Source: JAXJQF01 sp036311285 (GTDB lineage: Bacteria > Pseudomonadota > Gammaproteobacteria > Enterobacterales > Succinivibrionaceae). Taken from it: a stretch of 7,614 bases of DNA. Shown one piece after another: positions 6,453 through 7,614 of this stretch. Every line of letters starts with the position of its first letter. The stretch's first letter is position 1. A model generated the notes under the pieces. That model saw only the letters and a list, made by a program, of their open reading frames with translations. It did not search any database and was not told where the DNA came from. A program made the translations under genes and the position numbers. The stretch lies in assembly GCA_036311285.1 (NCBI GenBank), contig JAXJQF010000105.1:1-7614 (forward strand). The letters run 5' to 3'.

Positions 6453-7427
6453 ATGGCAAAAAAGAAAAAACATGAAGGTCACGTAAACCATGAAAGGTGG
6501 ATGGTGTCATATGCGGACTTTATGACTTTGTTGTTTGCTGTATTTGTTGTGTTATATGGCTTTGCTATGGCTAACCAAAATGAAGCTGTTGCGCTAGCAG
6601 AAGGGTTAAAAAACAGTTTCTCTAAAATGGGGTTAATTAACCAACCGATTCAAAGTCAAAATCTTATTGAAATTTCAAGTGATAGTTCAATATCTGAATC
6701 TGCCTCTATAACTAATCCGAATATTGTTCAACCAGAAGTTCACGGTGGTGGTGGAATGTTGGATTTTGGTAGACCGCAAACCCAATATAATACTACTGAA
6801 GAATTACGAAGTGTTGAAGCTAAAAAAGACCAAGATATGGATTCTAATGCAGGGTCAGAGGTTCAAGATGCCATTGCTGATTTATCAGGTGAGAATCAAA
6901 TGGGGGCTCCATTAGATTCTATAAGAGCAGAAATCTCCAAGGTATTAGAAGAAATGGAAGGCGAAGGTTTGATTTCCGTTAGTCAAGACCAAACATGGTT
7001 AAATATTAGAATTAGCGATAGCTTGGTATTTGCTCATGGAAGTGCTTCTATTATTAATAGAGCAAAACCTACATTATCAAAAATTGCTGATATAATTTAT
7101 CCTCTAAATAACTACGTTCGTATAAGAGGTTATACAGATAGCACTATTGTTAGTGATGAGGTATATAAATCAAATTGGGAGTTAAGTGCAGCAAGATCTA
7201 TTAGTATTGTTAATTTCTTTGTTGAAGATGGTATTAATCCTCATCGATTAGCAATAGAAGCTTTTGCTCAATATTCTCCGTTTGTTTCTAATTCAACAGA
7301 AAAAGGCAAGGGTATAAACAGATCTGTTACTATTGCTATTTCTCGTAAGGCGTATAAAGCTAAAGAGCTTAAAGTTGTGCCTGATGAAGATGAAGATAAT
7401 GAAGTGAAATCTAAAAAAAATAACTAA
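6453..7427 (+). CDS. motD: flagellar stator protein MotD (MotB family)
   Basis: This is the peptidoglycan-anchoring B subunit of the stator. The 324-residue protein starts with a basic cytoplasmic tail and HVNHERW, as in MotD of Pseudomonas. One membrane helix follows (about 18-38), with the essential ion-binding aspartate D22 in SYADFMTLLFA. After an acidic linker of more than 100 residues (about 45-160) comes an OmpA-like peptidoglycan-binding domain (about 183-298). It has RGYTDS (225-230) and NWELSAARS (241-249), with R248 at the position of the murein-binding arginine of OmpA. The usual GR..NRRVE ending is diverged to KGINRSVTIA. A charged, Lys/Glu/Asp-rich tail of about 25 residues ends the protein. 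AGGA at 6441-6444 is 8 nt before ATG. It follows motC by 25 bp and is the last gene of the block; the IS begins about 47 bp after its stop. Confidence 0.92.
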   Translation: MAKKKKHEGHVNHERWMVSYADFMTLLFAVFVVLYGFAMANQNEAVALAEGLKNSFSKMGLINQPIQSQNLIEISSDSSISESASITNPNIVQPEVHGGGGMLDFGRPQTQYNTTEELRSVEAKKDQDMDSNAGSEVQDAIADLSGENQMGAPLDSIRAEISKVLEEMEGEGLISVSQDQTWLNIRISDSLVFAHGSASIINRAKPTLSKIADIIYPLNNYVRIRGYTDSTIVSDEVYKSNWELSAARSISIVNFFVEDGINPHRLAIEAFAQYSPFVSNSTEKGKGINRSVTIAISRKAYKAKELKVVPDEDEDNEVKSKKNN

Positions 7428-7480
7428 AATTGTTTTTCGAAATCAAAATATTGCTTATTACTGAACCTAAGAGTAGAGTG

Positions 7481-7519
7481 ACCCCCGAAAGTTGAACAAA
7501 ACTTTCGGGGGTTTTATTT
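7481..7519 (+). terminator. IS-end hairpin with T-rich tail, likely terminator
   Basis: ACCCCCGAAAGTT (7481-7493) and AACTTTCGGGGGT (7500-7512) form a 13-bp perfect stem with a 6-nt loop, followed by a T-rich tail at 7513-7519. It is the only strong intrinsic-terminator shape in the window. It lies 54 bp after the motD stop, so it probably ends transcripts of the chemotaxis block as well as shielding the transposase from outside read-through. Confidence 0.75.
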
Positions 7520-7614
7520 ATGAAGCATACATATGAAGATAAATTAGAAATGTATAGACTTTGGAAAGAAAAGCATTACAGTACTAAAAGAATTGCAAAA
7601 CGATTTAAATGTAA
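7520..7614 (+). CDS. N-terminus of IS3-family OrfA helix-turn-helix protein (partial)
   Basis: An ATG at 7520 opens a frame that runs 31 codons to the window edge. It begins MKHTYEDKLEMYRLW and continues with a basic segment containing STKRIAKRFK. The pattern of a short N-terminal helix followed by a probable helix-turn-helix is typical of OrfA of IS150-like IS3 elements, which binds the element ends and is joined to OrfB by programmed frameshifting to make the transposase. Its only plausible ribosome site, the GGGGG at 7507-7511, lies in the 3' arm of the terminal hairpin. A transcript entering from motD would therefore fold over it, a known way for IS elements to limit expression. Whether the full element is intact cannot be seen. 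Confidence 0.6.
   Translation, partial: MKHTYEDKLEMYRLWKEKHYSTKRIAKRFKC

Larger units (their letters stand above)
7474..7614 (+). mobile_element. left end of an IS3-family (IS150-like) insertion sequence, cut by window edge
   Basis: The sequence TAGAGTGACCCCCGAAAG from about 7474 resembles the terminal repeats of IS150-group elements, which commonly begin TGTA-TGACCCCC-AAAGTT. It is followed at once by a strong hairpin and the start of a transposase-like frame. The exact end is uncertain by a few bases, since the other terminus and the target duplication lie outside the window. The element lies in the same orientation as the operon. Confidence 0.65.

Noticed and set aside
6724..6915. 63-codon + strand frame inside motD
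   Set aside because: It is out of frame with motD over its low-complexity linker, has no ribosome site and no family resemblance.
1..7614. CRISPR array, tRNA, rRNA or phage genes
   Set aside because: No regularly spaced repeats, clover-leaf pattern, rRNA-like stretch or phage-like frame was found; the only repeats are those listed.

Overview
The window carries a complete, single-strand chemotaxis and flagellar stator gene block in the order cheY-cheZ-cheA-cheB-motC-motD (812-7427, all +). It is flanked by a very AT-rich non-coding stretch on the left and by the first bases of an insertion sequence on the right. CheZ, the GVNGYIVKPF-type CheY and the MotC/MotD-type stator pair point to a gammaproteobacterium with the 'polar flagellum' (Pseudomonas/Marinobacter-like) chemotaxis cluster. 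The low GC content and the IS point to an AT-rich, possibly host-associated lineage. I cannot name the genus from sequence alone; AT-rich motile gammaproteobacteria such as Succinivibrionaceae are one possibility, at low confidence.

Layout. Bases 1-99 are an open frame entering from the left edge and ending in TAG, perhaps the last 32 codons of an unrecognised gene. Bases 100-796 are about 700 bp of extremely AT-rich sequence with no convincing gene. CheY (812-1195), CheZ (1207-1956) and CheA (1972-4221) follow with 11-15 bp gaps and good Shine-Dalgarno sites. A 129-bp gap with a large stem-loop separates cheA from cheB (4351-5670). MotC (5687-6427) and MotD (6453-7427) follow closely. From about 7474 an IS3/IS150-type element end begins, with a terminal hairpin and the start of its first transposase ORF, cut by the window edge.

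How it works together. CheA autophosphorylates on His50 of its P1 domain and passes phosphate to CheY (motor switch) and CheB (receptor methylesterase). CheZ dephosphorylates CheY-P. MotC/MotD form the ion-driven stator on which the switched rotor acts. CheR, CheW, receptors, ParC/ParP and FliA, which sit nearby in related clusters, are absent from the window. The IS lies just after motD, where parC-parP-cheW would be expected by analogy with Pseudomonas.

The most interesting points are inside the proteins and gaps. The CheA linker has no recognisable P2 domain; instead it has a run of 19 prolines and a duplicated acidic peptide motif resembling the CheY-binding tail of the CheZ encoded next door. 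CheB has an unusually long Ser/Thr/Asn-rich linker. The cheA-cheB gap holds a 13-bp perfect inverted repeat. I see no wholly novel system; the core genes are recognisable chemotaxis genes with unusual linkers and context.
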